NCBI GenBank assembly: GCA_907163345.1
Contig: CAJQUN010000060.1
Location: 2,108,001-2,172,000, forward strand
Reading direction: 5' to 3'
Origin: Haberlea rhodopensis
Taxonomy: Eukaryota > Streptophyta > Magnoliopsida > Lamiales > Gesneriaceae
Length of the DNA stretch: 64,000 nt
Below the pieces are notes generated by a model. The model was given only the letters and a program-made list of their open reading frames with translations. It searched no databases and had not been told where the DNA came from. Positions 46,571 through 59,453 of the stretch are shown in pieces. The stretch's first letter is position 1, and each line of letters starts with the position of its first letter. The position numbers and the translations under genes are program-made.

Positions 46571-48921
46571 ATGGCGACAGTAATATCTCCACGATTCCTG
46601 CCCTCCTCTCCAGTCACATACACCTTTAGCCCGTTAACCCATATCAAATCATCACTGTTCCCTTCAACTATTCTTGGAATTTCATCCAAGCCTATCCGGA
46701 AAGCTCGCTATTCAGGAAACACCCGTCCTGGAACGCCACTCATGGCTGCAGCTTCCTCCGCCGTCGTGTCAGATGACATCGCTGATGTGGTCGGGGAAGT
46801 CGGGATATTTACGGCCTCCGGGGAACCCGTCAAATTCAAGGACCTCTGGGATCAACAGGAGGTTCTGTTAACCGTTTAGTTGTTTGATACTTGGAAGTTT
46901 GTGTACTGTAGTTTATGAGATTGTTTATTTGTTTTGGTTGTGTTGGGGTTTTGTGTCTTCTGTGTTTAATTTCCTTAACTGAGAGTTATTGGAGTTTGTT
47001 AACCAAATAAGTAATTTTGTTGCAGTACAAGCACTAAGCTTTTTCTGTCTATTTAATATGTTAGTGGAAATTATTGAATAAGATTCATCGAAATTTTGAT
47101 AATTGAAAAGTGTTAATTGTTACATGTTTAAGTTGGGCGACTGTTGAGATAAAAAACCACCCAAAACCAATTTAAGAAATATATTTGGTTTTGCTTTTTG
47201 GACACGGGCTTTAAATTTGAGCCCTGTTACTAAGTTATAAATCGTCTGTCTTTAAAGTTTGAGGGAGGTTTCACACTGAAAAATATTTTATATTTCAACG
47301 AAAAAACTGGATCCACAAGTAATTGGAGCAGGCTATGGTTGATTGGTTTTGGATGTTTTCTTGATATGATTGGGGAAAAGGAATTCGAAGCTAAAAGTAG
47401 TTAACTCCCTTTGTGTTCCATTAGTTGGGGTGGGTTATTATTCTCGGGTCTTTATTGCCAAATACTTGACCAAGTATGTGGATATCTTGGATAATTAATT
47501 TCTGCCACGTTGCCCGAGCTCCACCGATATATATGGAGTTTGTAAGCTTGAAATTTTGGGAGAAATGGTTTCTAACAATGGTATATTCAAGCTATGTACT
47601 GCAAAATTTTACTCCGCTTAACCTTTTGGAGCATATTGAATATGGATTTTGACTTCTTCAGTTAGCTTATTCTAAGCAATGGTGAAACTCCTTTCCTGTA
47701 ATTGCATCTCTTACTCAAACTATATTGCAAATATGTAATTGAATTTCTTGGAAATCTTATTCTAATGTTTGCATATAGATTTTAAATTGTTACTTATTCC
47801 TGTGAAAGATTACCAAATTTTGTATGTGATATACATCTGGCTTCCAGACCTTTACTCCAAAAGTCTTAAGGTTTATTAAAATTCGACATCATTTACATAT
47901 TTGGGAATTTGAAAATAATTCTCCATTTCCAGGGAATTGCTGTTGTGGCGCTCTTGAGACATTTCGGATGTTTTTGTTGGTATACTAAATACTACATTTT
48001 CCGTGAAATTCTTTTTGATAAATAACTGTGGGAATTCCATGTCTTAACTTATAGATGCGCTTCTTTTTGTTGTATATTTTAGCTGGGAACTTGCCTCAGC
48101 ACTCAAAGAATCAAAAGAGCGGTTTGACTCAGCTGGTGTGAAGCTGATTGCTGTTGGTGTTGGTACTCCCGACAAAGCTCGTCTTCTTGCTGAAAGAGTA
48201 AATTATTCCGCTGCTTCTTTTTTGCTTAAGAATCTATTACGCTACTTATATAGGGGAGACTTCGGTATGTTCTATACCTGGAACACACATTTATTATCAT
48301 TGTAATCTGCAAGTATGCAACTGCTGCAGTTACCCTTCCCATTGGATATCCTTTACGCGGATCCTGATCGTAAGGTAAACCTCAATTGCTTAACTTTGAA
48401 TCTGTCCAATTTCCAAGAGGTCTGTTCTAAGTTTTTCTTGCACTTTTTCTGGTATCTAACTCAGGCTTATGATGTTTTGGGGTTGTATTATGGCCTTGGT
48501 CGTACATTTTTCAACCCGGCTAGCGTATGTATTCCCAAATACCACTAAATCTTTCCTACTTCCCCCTTTTCCATTTTTTTCCGACTCAATTTTAGACTGC
48601 ATTTGCTTTGTACAGGCTAAGGTGTTTTCAAGAATTGGGGAAGTGCAAAACGCTATGAAGAATTACACTATCAAGGCCACCCCGGATGACAGAAGCAGTG
48701 TCCTGCAACAGGTATCGTTTTGTTCTCTACTTTTTGTTATCAAACATTGGTATGAAGATTAGATCGATAATGTGATTGGACAATGTTGGTCTGATGATTA
48801 GGGAGGAATGTTTGTGTTTAAAGGGAAGCGATTGCTTTACGCGAGGAAGGATGAAGGGACGGGTGACCATGCTTCATTGGATCATGTCTTCGATATATGC
48901 TGCAAAGCAACTGCAGCCTGA
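46571..48921 (+). CDS. AAED1: Thioredoxin-like AAED1 / peroxiredoxin-like 2 protein, chloroplast
   Basis: Seven exons (46571-46861, 47933-47979, 48083-48197, 48330-48374, 48465-48524, 48616-48711, 48802-48921) give an unbroken 257-aa protein. The first 60 residues are Ser/Pro/Arg rich without acidic residues and fit a plastid transit peptide. The AhpC/TSA-type thioredoxin fold follows: FKDLWDQQEGIAVVALLRHF, then the cysteine cluster GCFCCWELA (Cys110, 112, 113), AGVKLIAVGVGTPDKARLLA, LPFPLDILYADPDRKAYDVL, GLGRTFFNPASAKVFSR and the end GKRLLYARKDEGTGDHASLD. The family is expected to be redox-active; its substrates are poorly known. This copy has promoter, transit peptide and all exons. A second copy lies 10.7 kb downstream. 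Confidence 0.92.
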
Positions 48922-49060
48922 ATTCTTGATTCCATCTATCTTGTCATATATTTGTACAGTTATGATGCAAAAATAACACCTGTATTGCTTAGATTGAGCT
49001 TCAAATCCTGCCCTAAGTTATGTTACTCGAGCCATGTTGGGAACTTGGGATCTCATATAT

Positions 49061-49100
49061 AATTTAATTTTAATTTTAATTTTAATTTTAATTTAATTTT
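49061..49100. repeat. TTTAA-type microsatellite
   Basis: A run of AATTT/TTTAA units just downstream of the AAED1 gene. The equivalent place after the second copy (about 59548-59565) has only a short version. Confidence 0.8.
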
Positions 49101-49376
49101 CCCCTTGAACAAAGATTAATACCCATTTAAATGCCTTTTGCCCTTTTTTACCGTTTCAATTATAATTAATTAAATCTTGATGATACCAATAATTAATAAC
49201 CACCATTTAGTAACATTAAACTGGTTCTCCCATGTGGAAACTAGGGTTTTCTTCGATCTCGTGGGTCTCATCGTATGACTGTCGGCTTTTGGTTCATGGT
49301 TTGAATTTCTGCTTGTGTTGTTTATGATGTTAATGGACGATGTTTGCGTGTTGGAGGTTGTTTAGACGGTGGAGGT

Positions 49377-49770
49377 GAGTTGGGGCGGTGGTGGTGGACT
49401 CGGACATGGCGGCGGTCTACATGGTGGGTTTACTCATGGTGGGGGGCTAGGTGGCGGCAGTGAAGCTGGTGGTGGGATTGGCCATGATGGGGGGCTCGTC
49501 GGCTGGGTGGCAGTGGTGGTCTAGGTGATGGCGCTAATGCTGGGTTTGGTCATGGTGGGAGGCTAGGAGGAGGTTCTGGTGGTGGTTTTGGTCACAGTGG
49601 GGACTTCGCTGGGGGTGGCGGATTAAGAGATGGGACTGGTCATTGTGGCGGTCTCGGATGTGGCACAAGAGGAGGATTAGATGGTGGTTTCGGTCCTGAT
49701 GGTGGATTGGGTGGAAGTGGCGGTCTCGGTGGTGGTGCCTTGTACTTTCCGAAGGAAATAGTTGTCTAGA
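49377..49770 (+). pseudogene. Glycine-rich protein fragment
   Basis: Plus-strand translation gives GGGGGLGHGGGLHGG and GGSEAGGGIGHDGG, then after a one-step frame change near 49505 GGSGGLGDGANAGFGHGG and further Gly-rich repeats up to GGLGGGALYFPKEIVV and a stop at about 49768. No start codon or signal peptide joins it, and the frame is broken once, so it looks like a fragment of a cell-wall-type glycine-rich protein gene. Confidence 0.5.
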
Positions 49771-51072
49771 TTTGGATGCCTTCTCCTTACTTGGCGCGGT
49801 TGCGCGGCATCCCGGCAGCTCAGCATAAGGCGAATATGGTGGAATGTGCTGGATTGGGGAGCGAACCCGTGCATTTTTTTGTGTCTGATTGGCTAGTCCT
49901 GATAGCTCCCCCTTTTTGCTTTGTATATCCTTTCTTTATATTGTGTATGTGTTGCTTGGTGGATATGATTTTGTCTATTGTTGTAATGGGGTGTTGGTTT
50001 TTTATATCTAACTTTTGGGCAAAGGTTGGGTGGTCTACTTGTTGGGCACTGCGTTATTATATGGTCTCGACTGCTTTTCTTTCCTATTTTGTCTTGTTGG
50101 TGGTGGTTTTTTGGTTCTGTGGCACTACTTGGGCATTGTTTGGCGTTGACTACTTGGCATTTAGGTTTCGTGCGCCATCCAGTGACTTTCAATGGTTGAC
50201 GGATTTCTGATTGTGATTTGGATACGAGAACTTATTCTTTTGTTGGTTTTCTGTCAGTTTTTGTCTCTCGTTTAACCGTAATTGTACCTTCAAAAATCTT
50301 CGAATGTAGTTCCCTTTTTCTATCTTGCACTGGGCTGGTTGGTTTAAGAGGACATGGTTTAGCTTTGGTGGTCTTTGGATACTCTGGTCAAACTATTGCA
50401 TCTATGTTGTGAATCTCATTATCATACATTTTATATTATATTTATAGGTGTCTATTGATCATTGCCTTTGATTAGCTGTTGTAATTTTTGTACCAAACTT
50501 TTGGTTTGTTTTAATATAATCCATGTTTTACACTAAAAATAAAAATTTAATCGTTGATATATTAATAACTTTTTGAAAACTAAAATGATGTAATTAATGA
50601 TAAATTGATGTTAAGCGGACAGATTGTTGTTGTAGGGTAAAATGATTGAATTGATAATTGGAGGTGGATATTACGTGACATGATACTTCTACGCCCCTCC
50701 ATGCACTGGCGTTCCGGTTGCGATTTAAAGAACTGAGTGCATGTGCGCCGCTTTAAGACAAATTAAGGTTTTCTCACGCACTAAGATTTTGTAATTCGTG
50801 CACTAAGATTTTCTAATTCGCGCACTAAGATTTTTTAATTCACACTCTAAGGCTTACTACGTTGCTCACTAAATTTTATTAAGTCTTGTTAAACCTTCTT
50901 AGTTCTTCGAATTTTTTTATTATTATTTGATTAAGTATATTAAACCCTAATTTAAACCTTAACCAAATTTAAATTAAAACCTCAAAAAAAAACTTAATTA
51001 AAAATCATTTCTCATTCCTCCTCAATCCAATTAAAAAAAATAAAAAAAAAATTAACTCATTGTCAGACATTG
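49771..51072. other. Spacer with unrecognised hydrophobic frame
   Basis: A 144-codon plus-strand frame (49776-50210) is very hydrophobic and rich in Trp, Phe and Cys, with no family resemblance that I can see. It may be an accident of T/G-rich DNA. A short tandem repeat is listed separately. Confidence 0.35.
50777..50840. repeat. Three 22-bp tandem units
   Basis: Units starting at about 50777, 50799 and 50821 share GCACTAAGATTTT followed by TAATTC. A fourth, weaker unit follows at about 50843. Confidence 0.75.
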
Positions 51073-53300
51073 TTAAGGTTGTAAAGTTTGGAATCTCCAA
51101 TAGTCTTTGAATCCATATCGTCTCCTTGCAAGCTTAGTAACTGCAATGTATTTTGCCTCTGTTGTTGATAACACAATATATATTTGCAGTTTTGAAACTC
51201 GGCTTACTGCACCCATTGAAAGTATAAATACATAATTAGTAGTAGATGTTCTTTTATCCAAATCACATGCATAATCTGAATCTACATAACCCCTGAGTGT
51301 AAAATCTGATCCTCGATAATTTAATGCAGTATTTGAGGTACCCTTAATATGCCTAAGGATCCTCTTAAACGTACTCCAATGATCTCGTCCACGATTCGCC
51401 ATGTACGGATGACTGCTCCCAATGCTTGTACAATGTCTGGTAAGACAGAGCTTGGCAAACATTAAACTTCTCACCGCTAGTGCATACGGTACTCGAGGCA
51501 TTTCCATCCTCTCTACTTCACTGCTAGAATACATTTCAGATGATAACTTGAAGTTAGCAGGAAGAGATGTGGAAATTGACTTACAATCTTGCATGTTGAA
51601 GCGTTACAAGATTTTTGTCAAATAGTTTTTGTGGGGAAGCCAAATCTTGTTACTTCTGTCTCGAAGAACTTGCATCCCTAGAATCTTTTTTTTAGGTCCC
51701 GAGTTCTTCATATCAAATTCCCTAGCCAACTATGCCTTCAATTTTTGGACTCGAACATTTTTGGGGCCTGCTACCAACATGTCGTTCATATACATTAGTA
51801 AAATGATATAATCATCATCCCCAGATCCTTTTAAAAATGCACAAGGATCTGCATTGAGTCTGTTGTACCCAATGCTCATGATATAGAAATCAAATCCCTT
51901 GTACCAACACCTCGACATCTGTTTGAGAGCATACAGATATTTGTTCAACCTGCAAACTAAGGTCTATTTGCCTATTTCAACAAAAACTTCTAGTTGGAGC
52001 ATATAAATTTATTCTTCAAGATCTCCATGAAGAAAAAACGTTTTCACATCTAGGTGTTCTAGATGTAGGACAAACACTGCACACAAAGCTAATACTACTT
52101 TGACTGTTGTAAGCCTGACCACATGAGAGAATATTTCGTTGAATACCTTCTTTCTGAGCATATCATCTCACCACTAATCTTGCACAATATGTTCCACTTG
52201 ATTATTGCCATCATGCTTGATCTTATAATCCTAGCTGTTATCAATGGGTTACCGTTCTCGTGGTAATGTAACAAGATCTCAAGTTTATTCATGTCCAATG
52301 CTTCCAATTCTTCCTGCATTGCTATCATCCACAGGGATACATATGAGTTTTGAGTAGCCTCCTGGAAACTCGATGGCTCACCATAGTTTCTTAATAAGCA
52401 AAATGTAATATTGCTTTCAATAACATAATCTGAAAGCGAAACCGGTGGTCTCCTATCGCGAGTAGACTGCCGAATTTTGAAAACCTTTGATTCAACCGGT
52501 TCTGGTTCCTCGTGCCTTGGTAGTACCTAAGAAGAAATTTGATTATATGTCTTACTTTCCACCTGAACTACGGTAATATCTGAATTCAGTGTGCCTTTGT
52601 CAACACTCGTTCTGACATATGATAGACATATGAAGACATAACACCGTTAATTCTTCGCTCGAACTAGTCGATGAAATAGCTAGTTCTGCCTATTTATGTA
52701 TTTCACCCAAAAAATATACAGATCTCAATCAACCTTTTCCGCCTTCATTAGCACAAGTGTGCCTTCTCACGATCTTCATAATCTCATTTTCGATATGGGT
52801 CTTGCACTCGATATCATCCAATTGTTCCAAAGACAATAGACTCTTTATCACACCCTTCACATGTCGTACCATATCTATGGTGCGAATAGTACCATCAAAC
52901 ATTTTTATTTTGGTGGTTCAAACTCCAGTGATTTCCAAGGCATAATCATTTCCCATGAATACGGATACTCCTGAGGTTGGTTCATACTGATGGAACCATT
53001 CTCTCCGAGTCATCATGTGCCATGTCGCTCCTGAGTCCATTATCCATGTATCACAAAGTTTATGTCTGCTTTCCGCAACTTTTGTTGCTTCGCTGAATAA
53101 TATTTCACCACCGTCTGAAGTACTTTCAATATTTCCTTGAGAATATTTCTTGACACTCTTCTTACTTGTATAAGCCTTCTTGAAGTGCCCTTTACCTCCA
53201 CATTGGCATTCCTCTTACTTGTAAAAAACGTTTGCACGAGTACTAAATCATGTTTGGAGAGAAGTAAGTTCAAACCAATGAACTTTGTGAAATCCAGCAC
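51073..53300 (-). pseudogene. copia pol remnant (protease, RT, RNase H), broken
   Basis: The minus strand shows a protease-type DSGATWHM near 53020-53045, then a gag-pre-integrase piece, RT parts at 52328-52095 and 51948-51730 (LNKYLYALKQMSRCWYKGFD, then ILLMYMNDMLVAGP, with YMND in place of the usual YVDD), and RNase H at 51594-51073 (GYVDSDYACDLDKRTSTTNY, then STTEAKYIAVTKLA). The integrase core is largely missing. Many stops. Confidence 0.78.
53162..53210 (-). repeat. Copy 1 of a segment repeated at 56619
   Basis: About 45 bp containing TTACTTGTATAAGCCTTCTT and GAAGTGCC.TTTACCTCCA recur near 56619-56660. They correspond to the copia gag/zinc-knuckle region (HFKKAYTSK or a frame-shifted version). 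The copy near 56619 is joined to other gag-like sequence, so the copia interior has been partly duplicated or rearranged. Confidence 0.6.
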
Positions 53301-53954
53301 GGTATACGATCACATCGAGTCTGAGATGGGCCTGTTAAACTAGTGCACTTAACAAACTTCACATAAGGGTATAGGCTAGTTTGATACGGTAGAGAAGCCT
53401 AAAGCAGTACACAAGTCCACTTATGGACATATGTTTACTGGTCACGTTACTCAAAAGGTTAAACCCAGCTGGTACCATAATTGTAAGTCTGTTCAAAGGA
53501 GATACATGTCTAATAACAGGAATCAAAGATCGAGAGTCCGAGACAACATGCATACACGCCCTATCACACTTCTTATCGCATGAAATATCACAAAACAAAA
53601 GCACCTTAGTTCGCACACATTTCAGGACAAACATAAAACCCAAAGATTCACGGTGATTCATGTGTGGGTACCGAAAGGGCTAATCCCTTCTCGACCAAAG
53701 TAGGAATGGGTACAAATTTTTTTCATCGCTATAATTGCAGAGATCTAGGATCCAGCAAGTTCGGAGCTCATAGTGATTTCCGGACAGCGGATGTTCTAGA
53801 CACATGACAGGAAGTGCGTGTCCACTGTCTGAATTAGTAGACTCTACCGGACCAAGAATAACGTTCGGTGACAACTCGAAAGGTAAAACTATGGGTAATG
53901 GTAAGATTATCCATGGTAACATTATCATTAAAGATGTGCAGCTAGTTGATAATC
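53301..53954. other. Unassigned stretch within the copia remnant
   Basis: No domain is recognised. Frames at 53359-53661 (-) and 53423-53656 (+) are mutual shadows. Confidence 0.35.
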
Positions 53955-56467
53955 TGTAAGGACCCCCGTGCCCTCAACCCGTTATTAGTGTATTAATCCA
54001 TACTATTAGTGCATATAATCATACTATCATGGGGAAAAACCATATGCAAGTGCTACACCATATTAGTGATCCATAAAATTTCTTGCATTCAATCCACATA
54101 ATATGCAAGGCCCCCCAACCAAGATTACATATATGACATGCACCCTCATAATACACTAACATGCTCTCAGTTCATTTAGCAATTCCACATTTAATTGCAT
54201 GCAAACCATAAATGAACAGAGAGAAGTCGTAACCCATTTATACATTCCATATACACGTAAAATGTACTCACATAAGAGCACCCAATGAATAAGCGTGTAT
54301 CTAATATATAGAACACTCTACCGGATACCGTTACTGGTGCTTCGATCCTGGAAGCACCTCCTAAGTGCAACTCGATCTCAGCTCTGGATCTAAGCGCCTA
54401 TCCAACCGGCTCTGGTACCTCGATCCTGGAAGTACCTCTAGTCAACAACCCGAGCTCAACTCCAAAGCCGCTGCTACACCTGTAACACCTGCCCCAACAG
54501 AGACAGCCCCCACACGGGGTGATCATACCAATACCACCAATCCAATAATCATAACATTGCAATTCATAATTTACAGTATGTAAATGCCATAATTTAAATG
54601 ATACTCCCTGGATGGTAACACCCTCATCCGGGATCCCCTGTATTGTCCCTGTTCTCAAAATAACCAAACCATTAAATTCCCAAAGGCCAGTTGATCATCT
54701 CATTGATCAACCAAAACCATTCCTGCTATACCAGTTCCATAACCAAATGCGATTAAACCATGAAAATAGAGTACTACAGATATCACATATATTTAGCAAT
54801 TGACTCCATATTTCTATGTCATAGCTCGCTCCACAATGGCGGCATTTCGACCCCACGCACGCTCAACAATAGCGGCGTCATAACCGATGGTCGCTCAACG
54901 GCGACAACATCCCAATCTTTGCTCGCTCAAAAGCGGCACCATATAATTCCCAACGAATGTCCATTTATCGCAATTACCATACACCATGCATTTCACTATC
55001 CATTTATAGCAAGTACCGTATACCATGCATTTCAATATCCATTTATGCAATACCACATACCATGTATTTCAATGTCCATATAATGCCATTATCACATACC
55101 ATGCATTTTACAGTTGCAACATTATAATAGGCTATGCTCGTACGTCATACGTACCTTAAGTCTCCGTAGTCCAAGCTAAACCATGCTTGAGTTCCATGCC
55201 TCGAGAAATATGTGCTAAAACACATAAACAACTCACAATCAAGAATAAGCATGCGATCACGTGCCCACGCACGTTTGCAACCTCAAAACCCATCGTCAAT
55301 CCATGACGATTACCAAAATAAAAGCCCCCCGGCTAAGCATGCATAATACCCAAAATATACCATTTAACAAGTTTAAAAGATAGCCAAGAATTCAACCGGG
55401 AATTCCGTTAATTAACTTTGGCTCCAACCAATCCATTTTAAAAGCATAGCATTCTCATTGGAATGTGAACATTGTCCCGGAAGCCGACCATTTAAGTCGC
55501 AAATCCAAAATCCCACGAAAAGCCAAGAAAAACAAAAATCCCCTGCTGGCGATCGATCGCTATACCGGGCGATCGATCGCTAGCCCCTTGGTGATCGATC
55601 GCTCGATATGACGATCGATCGCCAGACCTTACTGGCGCGAGGCGATCGATCGCTCAAAAGTGGCGATCGATCGCCACAATGCTGAAAAGCCCACTGCCAG
55701 CGGGCGATCGATCGCTACGACCTGCAACACGAAAATCTCTATTTTCAAAAGCTTGAAACCTCCACAAATCATACCCCAACTCCTCTCAACTCAAAACCAC
55801 AACAAATCCACACACAAGGACCCCCAACAAGGGTGCTCAACCCAAAATAAAACAAACCCAAAAGATTTTATGATTTTCAACAAACTCACCCAAACCAAAC
55901 TAAACCCAAAACTCAACCAAAACCAACAAAATCACAATCCAAACGAAGATAAAAGCCAGGGGAAGGAGATTACCAACTTATCTTCGAAGAATCCGGCTCC
56001 TAAATCGAGCCTCCGTCAATTTTCCTTTGAGGAGGAAGGGGAAAAGGGTTTGGGGATGGGTTATCGCAGGAGAGGGGAGAGAGGAGAGGAAATGGATTCC
56101 GAATGACGGAATCCCGAGTCCATTTGGTATATACAGCAAAAATGCTCCGAAATACCAATACCCCCACAAATACATCATGATTCATTAAAAATCATCTGTT
56201 TTCAAAAACTCTCTCTCCAACATCAAATTCCCCTACCAGCCCCAACATAAAGCACCCTGGACTCCAAGTCCCACCAAAAACCCAACTCATAGGTTTTTCA
56301 CCAAAATGAGAATACAATCTCAACCTTTGGATCTAACGATCCCAAATGCCCGATTTAACAACCTCGGGAGACCCAAAATCGCAATTAATTCCTATTTGCC
56401 ACGAAATAAAATCCTTTAAGGATTATAGCCACACCGGGATTAACACCAGAAATTTCCGGACATCACA
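53955..56467 (-). mobile_element. Solo LTR with TAATC target duplication, related to the Tekay-type LTRs
   Basis: Plus-strand start TGTAAGGACCCCC and end GGACATCACA (so the minus strand starts TGTGATGTCC). TAATC occurs at 53950-53954 and 56468-56472, a perfect 5-bp duplication. Length 2513 bp. It shares the TGTAAGG border, the AGCGGC-type repeats (54830-54950) and the GCGATCGATCGC palindrome cluster (55545-55720) with the LTRs at 13505 and 20237, but is diverged from them. Confidence 0.87.
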
Positions 56468-56472
56468 TAATC

Positions 56473-56767
56473 TTTGCACAACCAGCACACTTGTACAATT
56501 AGATCTACTAATGGTAACATATTGCATGTAGGTAAGATACACCATAATACATGTAAAATTTGTTGGAACTTTGACCAACCCGCCTCACCTACTTCCTTTG
56601 CTGTCATGAATAAGCCTTACTTGTATAAGCCTTCTTGAAGTGCCATTTACCTCCATATTTCACACTGGTCTCACTTAAATTCCTATACAAAACATCATTA
56701 GTCAATACGTATTCGCCTACAACACCAAGCTCCACCCAACAAAATGACATTGGCTTTGGATACCACT
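56473..56767 (-). other. copia gag-side remnant and primer site
   Basis: The minus-strand sequence next to the LTR reads AGTGGTATCCA (a diverged tRNA-Met primer site) and then broken gag-like sequence containing the duplicated segment near 56619. Confidence 0.5.
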
Positions 56768-57324
56768 TGTTGGCCCCCCATGTGGGTCAACATGAGATAT
56801 AAAACATTTAAATGAAGAATAAAATAGACACCACAATTTAGGTGGAAAACCTCTAAAAATTATTATGGTAAAACCAAGCGCAAGATGAAAAGATTCAATA
56901 TAATATTTTTTGGGTTATAATCTTTCTCTATCTTTAAAAAAAAACAATACTTTCAATATATGAGTAAACTACATCATAAATATTATAGAAATACACAATA
57001 TAAAGATATGAGAAAACACTTTGAAATTGGATATTGTAAATGAAGGAATGGAAACACTATTTTAAGAGCTCCTCCCTCAGCGTCTGAAACACACCTACAA
57101 GACGGAAAAATTCTTTGGTGCACCTGATGCACAAAAAATCAACACACATAAACATCTATACATATACATACATTATATATGTGTCTTGATCTTTGCGTCG
57201 TGGACCCAAGAACTTTACATACAAGGCGTAATACTAACTTTCATATCCGCCGACCACCACCTGCAAGCATTTACTCAGCCAGGTTCAGTGCAGCCTAAAT
57301 GCTTGGCACCTTGACTTTTCAACA
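56768..57324 (-). repeat. 5' LTR of the decayed copia element
   Basis: 557 bp, TGTTGG at the left and TCAACA at the right (TGTTG..CAACA). It abuts coding sequence of AAED1 copy 2, whose first retained bases are TAACC (57325-57329). Confidence 0.75.
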
Positions 57325-57430
57325 TAACCCATATCAATCATCACTGTTCCCTTCAACTATTCTTTAAATTTCATCCAAGCCCATCCGGAAAGCTCGTTAT
57401 TCAGGAAATTCCCGTCCTGAAACGCCGCTC

Positions 57431-59453
57431 ATGGTTACAGCTTCTTCCGCCGCCGCCTCCTCCGCAGTGTCAGATGACATCGCTGATGTGCTCGGGGAAG
57501 TCGGGATATTTACTGCCTCCGGGGAACCCGTCAAATTCAAGGACCTCTGGGATCAACAGGAGGTGATGTTAACCATTTAGTTGTTTGATCCTTGAAAGTT
57601 TTTGTGCCGTAGTTTATGAGATTGTTTATTTGTTTTTGCTTCTGTTGTGGTTTTGTATCTTCTGTGTTTATTTCCTAAATTGAGGGTTATTGGAGTTTGT
57701 TAACCAAATAAGTGATTTTGTTGCAGTACAAGCACTAAGCTTTTTCTGTCTATCGAATATGTTAGTCGAATTTTTGGATAAGATTAATCGAAATTTTGAT
57801 AATTGAAGAGTGTTAATTGCTACATGTTTAAGTTGGAGACTATTGAATAAAAAAACATCCAAAACCAATTTAAGAAATATATTTGGTTTTTTTTTACACT
57901 GGGGCTTTAAACTTGAGCCTTGTTACTAAGTTAGAAACTAGAAGTAGTTCCCTTTGTGTTCCATTACTTGTGGTGGGTTATCACTCTCAGGTCTTTATTT
58001 TGCCAAATACTTGACCAAGTATGTGAATATCTTGGATATTTAATTTTCTGCCATGTTGCTCGAGCTCCACCTATATATATGGAGTTGTAAGCTTGAAATC
58101 TGGGAGAAATGTTTTCTAACAATAGTATATTCAAGCTATGTACTATAAAATTTTACACCACTAAACCTTTTGGAGCATATTGAATATGGATTTGGACTTC
58201 TTCAGTTAGCTTATTCTAAGCAATGGTGAAACTCCTTTCCTGTAATTGCATCTCTTACTCAAACTATACTGCAAATACGTAATTGAACTTCTTGGAAATT
58301 TTATTCTAACGTTTGCGTATAGATTTTAAATTGTTACTTCCTGTGAAAGATTACCAAATTTTGTATGTGATAGAGATCTGGCTCCCAGACGTTTACTCCA
58401 AAAGTCTAATGTTTATTAGAACTCGACATAATTTATCATATTTGGGAATTTGAAAGTAATTCTCCATTTCCAGGGAATTGCTGTTGTGGCGCTCTTGAGA
58501 CATTTCGGATGTTTTTGTTGGTATATACTAAATAACTACATTTTCCTCGAAATTCTTTTTGATAAATAACTGTGGGAATTCCATGTCTTTCCTTATAGAT
58601 GCGCTTCTTTTTGTTGCATGTTTTAGCTGGGAACTTGCCTCAGCACTCAAAGAATCAAAAGAACGGTTTGACTCAGCTGGTGTGAAGCTAATTGCTGTTG
58701 GTGTTGGTACTCCCGACAAAGCTCGTCTTCTTGCTGAAAGAGTAAATTATTCTGCTGCTTCTTTTTTGCTTAAGAATCTATTACGCTACTTATATAGGGG
58801 AGACTTCGGTATGTTCTATACCTGGAACACACATTTATTTTCATTGTAATCTGCAAGTATACAACTGCTGCAGTTACCCTTCCCATTGGATATTCTTTAT
58901 GCGGATCCTGATCGTAAGGTACACATCAATTGCTGAAATTTGAATCTGTTCAATTTCCCCTGTTCTAAGTTTTTTCTTGCACATTTTCTGGTATCTAACC
59001 CAGGCTTATGATGTTTTGGGGTTGTATTATGGCCTTGGCCGTACATTTTTCAACCCAGCTAGTGTACGTATTCCCACTAAATCTTTCCTACTTCCCATTT
59101 TCCCATGTTTTTCCGACTCAATTTTAGACTGCATTTGCTTTGTACAGGCTAAGATGTTTTCAAGAATTTGGGAACTGAAAAAAGCTATGAAGAATTTCAC
59201 AATCAAGGCCACCCCTGATGACAGAAGCAGTATCCTGCAACAGGTATCGTTTTGTTCTCTACTTTTTCTTAATAAACATTGATGTGAAGATTAGATTGAT
59301 AATGCGATTGGACAATGTTGGTCTGATGATTAGGGAGGAATGTTTGTGTTTAAAGGGAAGCGATTGCTTTATGCGAGGAAGGATGAAGGGACGGGCGACC
59401 ATGCTTCGTTGGATCATGTCTTCGATATATGCAGCAAAGCAACTGCTGCCTGA
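57431..59453 (+). CDS. AAED1-like second copy, 5'-truncated by a copia LTR
   Basis: A duplicate of the AAED1 gene at 46571. All seven splice junction pairs are kept (57431-57562, 58474-58520, 58627-58741, 58874-58918, 59004-59063, 59148-59243, 59334-59453). From the in-frame internal ATG 57431 the joined frame is open for 204 aa. The first 64 coding bases and the promoter are gone, replaced by the copia LTR ending at 57324. A one-base deletion (AATC for AAATC near 57337) shifts the rest of the transit-peptide part. The catalytic-type cluster GCFCCWELA is kept. Changes include LW for IGEV-type residues in exon 6 and CSK for CCK at the end. If expressed it would probably stay in the cytosol. 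It may equally be a young pseudogene. Confidence 0.65.

Larger units (their letters stand above)
51073..57324 (-). mobile_element. Ty1/copia element, decayed, with nested solo LTR
   Basis: The minus strand carries a copia pol remnant at 53300-51073, a gag-side stretch near 56473-56767, a degenerate primer site (AGTGGTATCCA) and the 5' LTR at 56768-57324 (TGTTG..CAACA ends). The solo LTR 53955-56467 inserted into it later. No 3' LTR is found to the left of 51073. The LTR's outer flank at 57325 is the middle of exon 1 of the second AAED1 copy. Confidence 0.72.

Noticed and set aside
49776..50210. 144-codon hydrophobic plus-strand frame
   Set aside because: Extreme Trp/Phe/Cys content from T/G-rich DNA and no recognisable membrane protein family or splice context.
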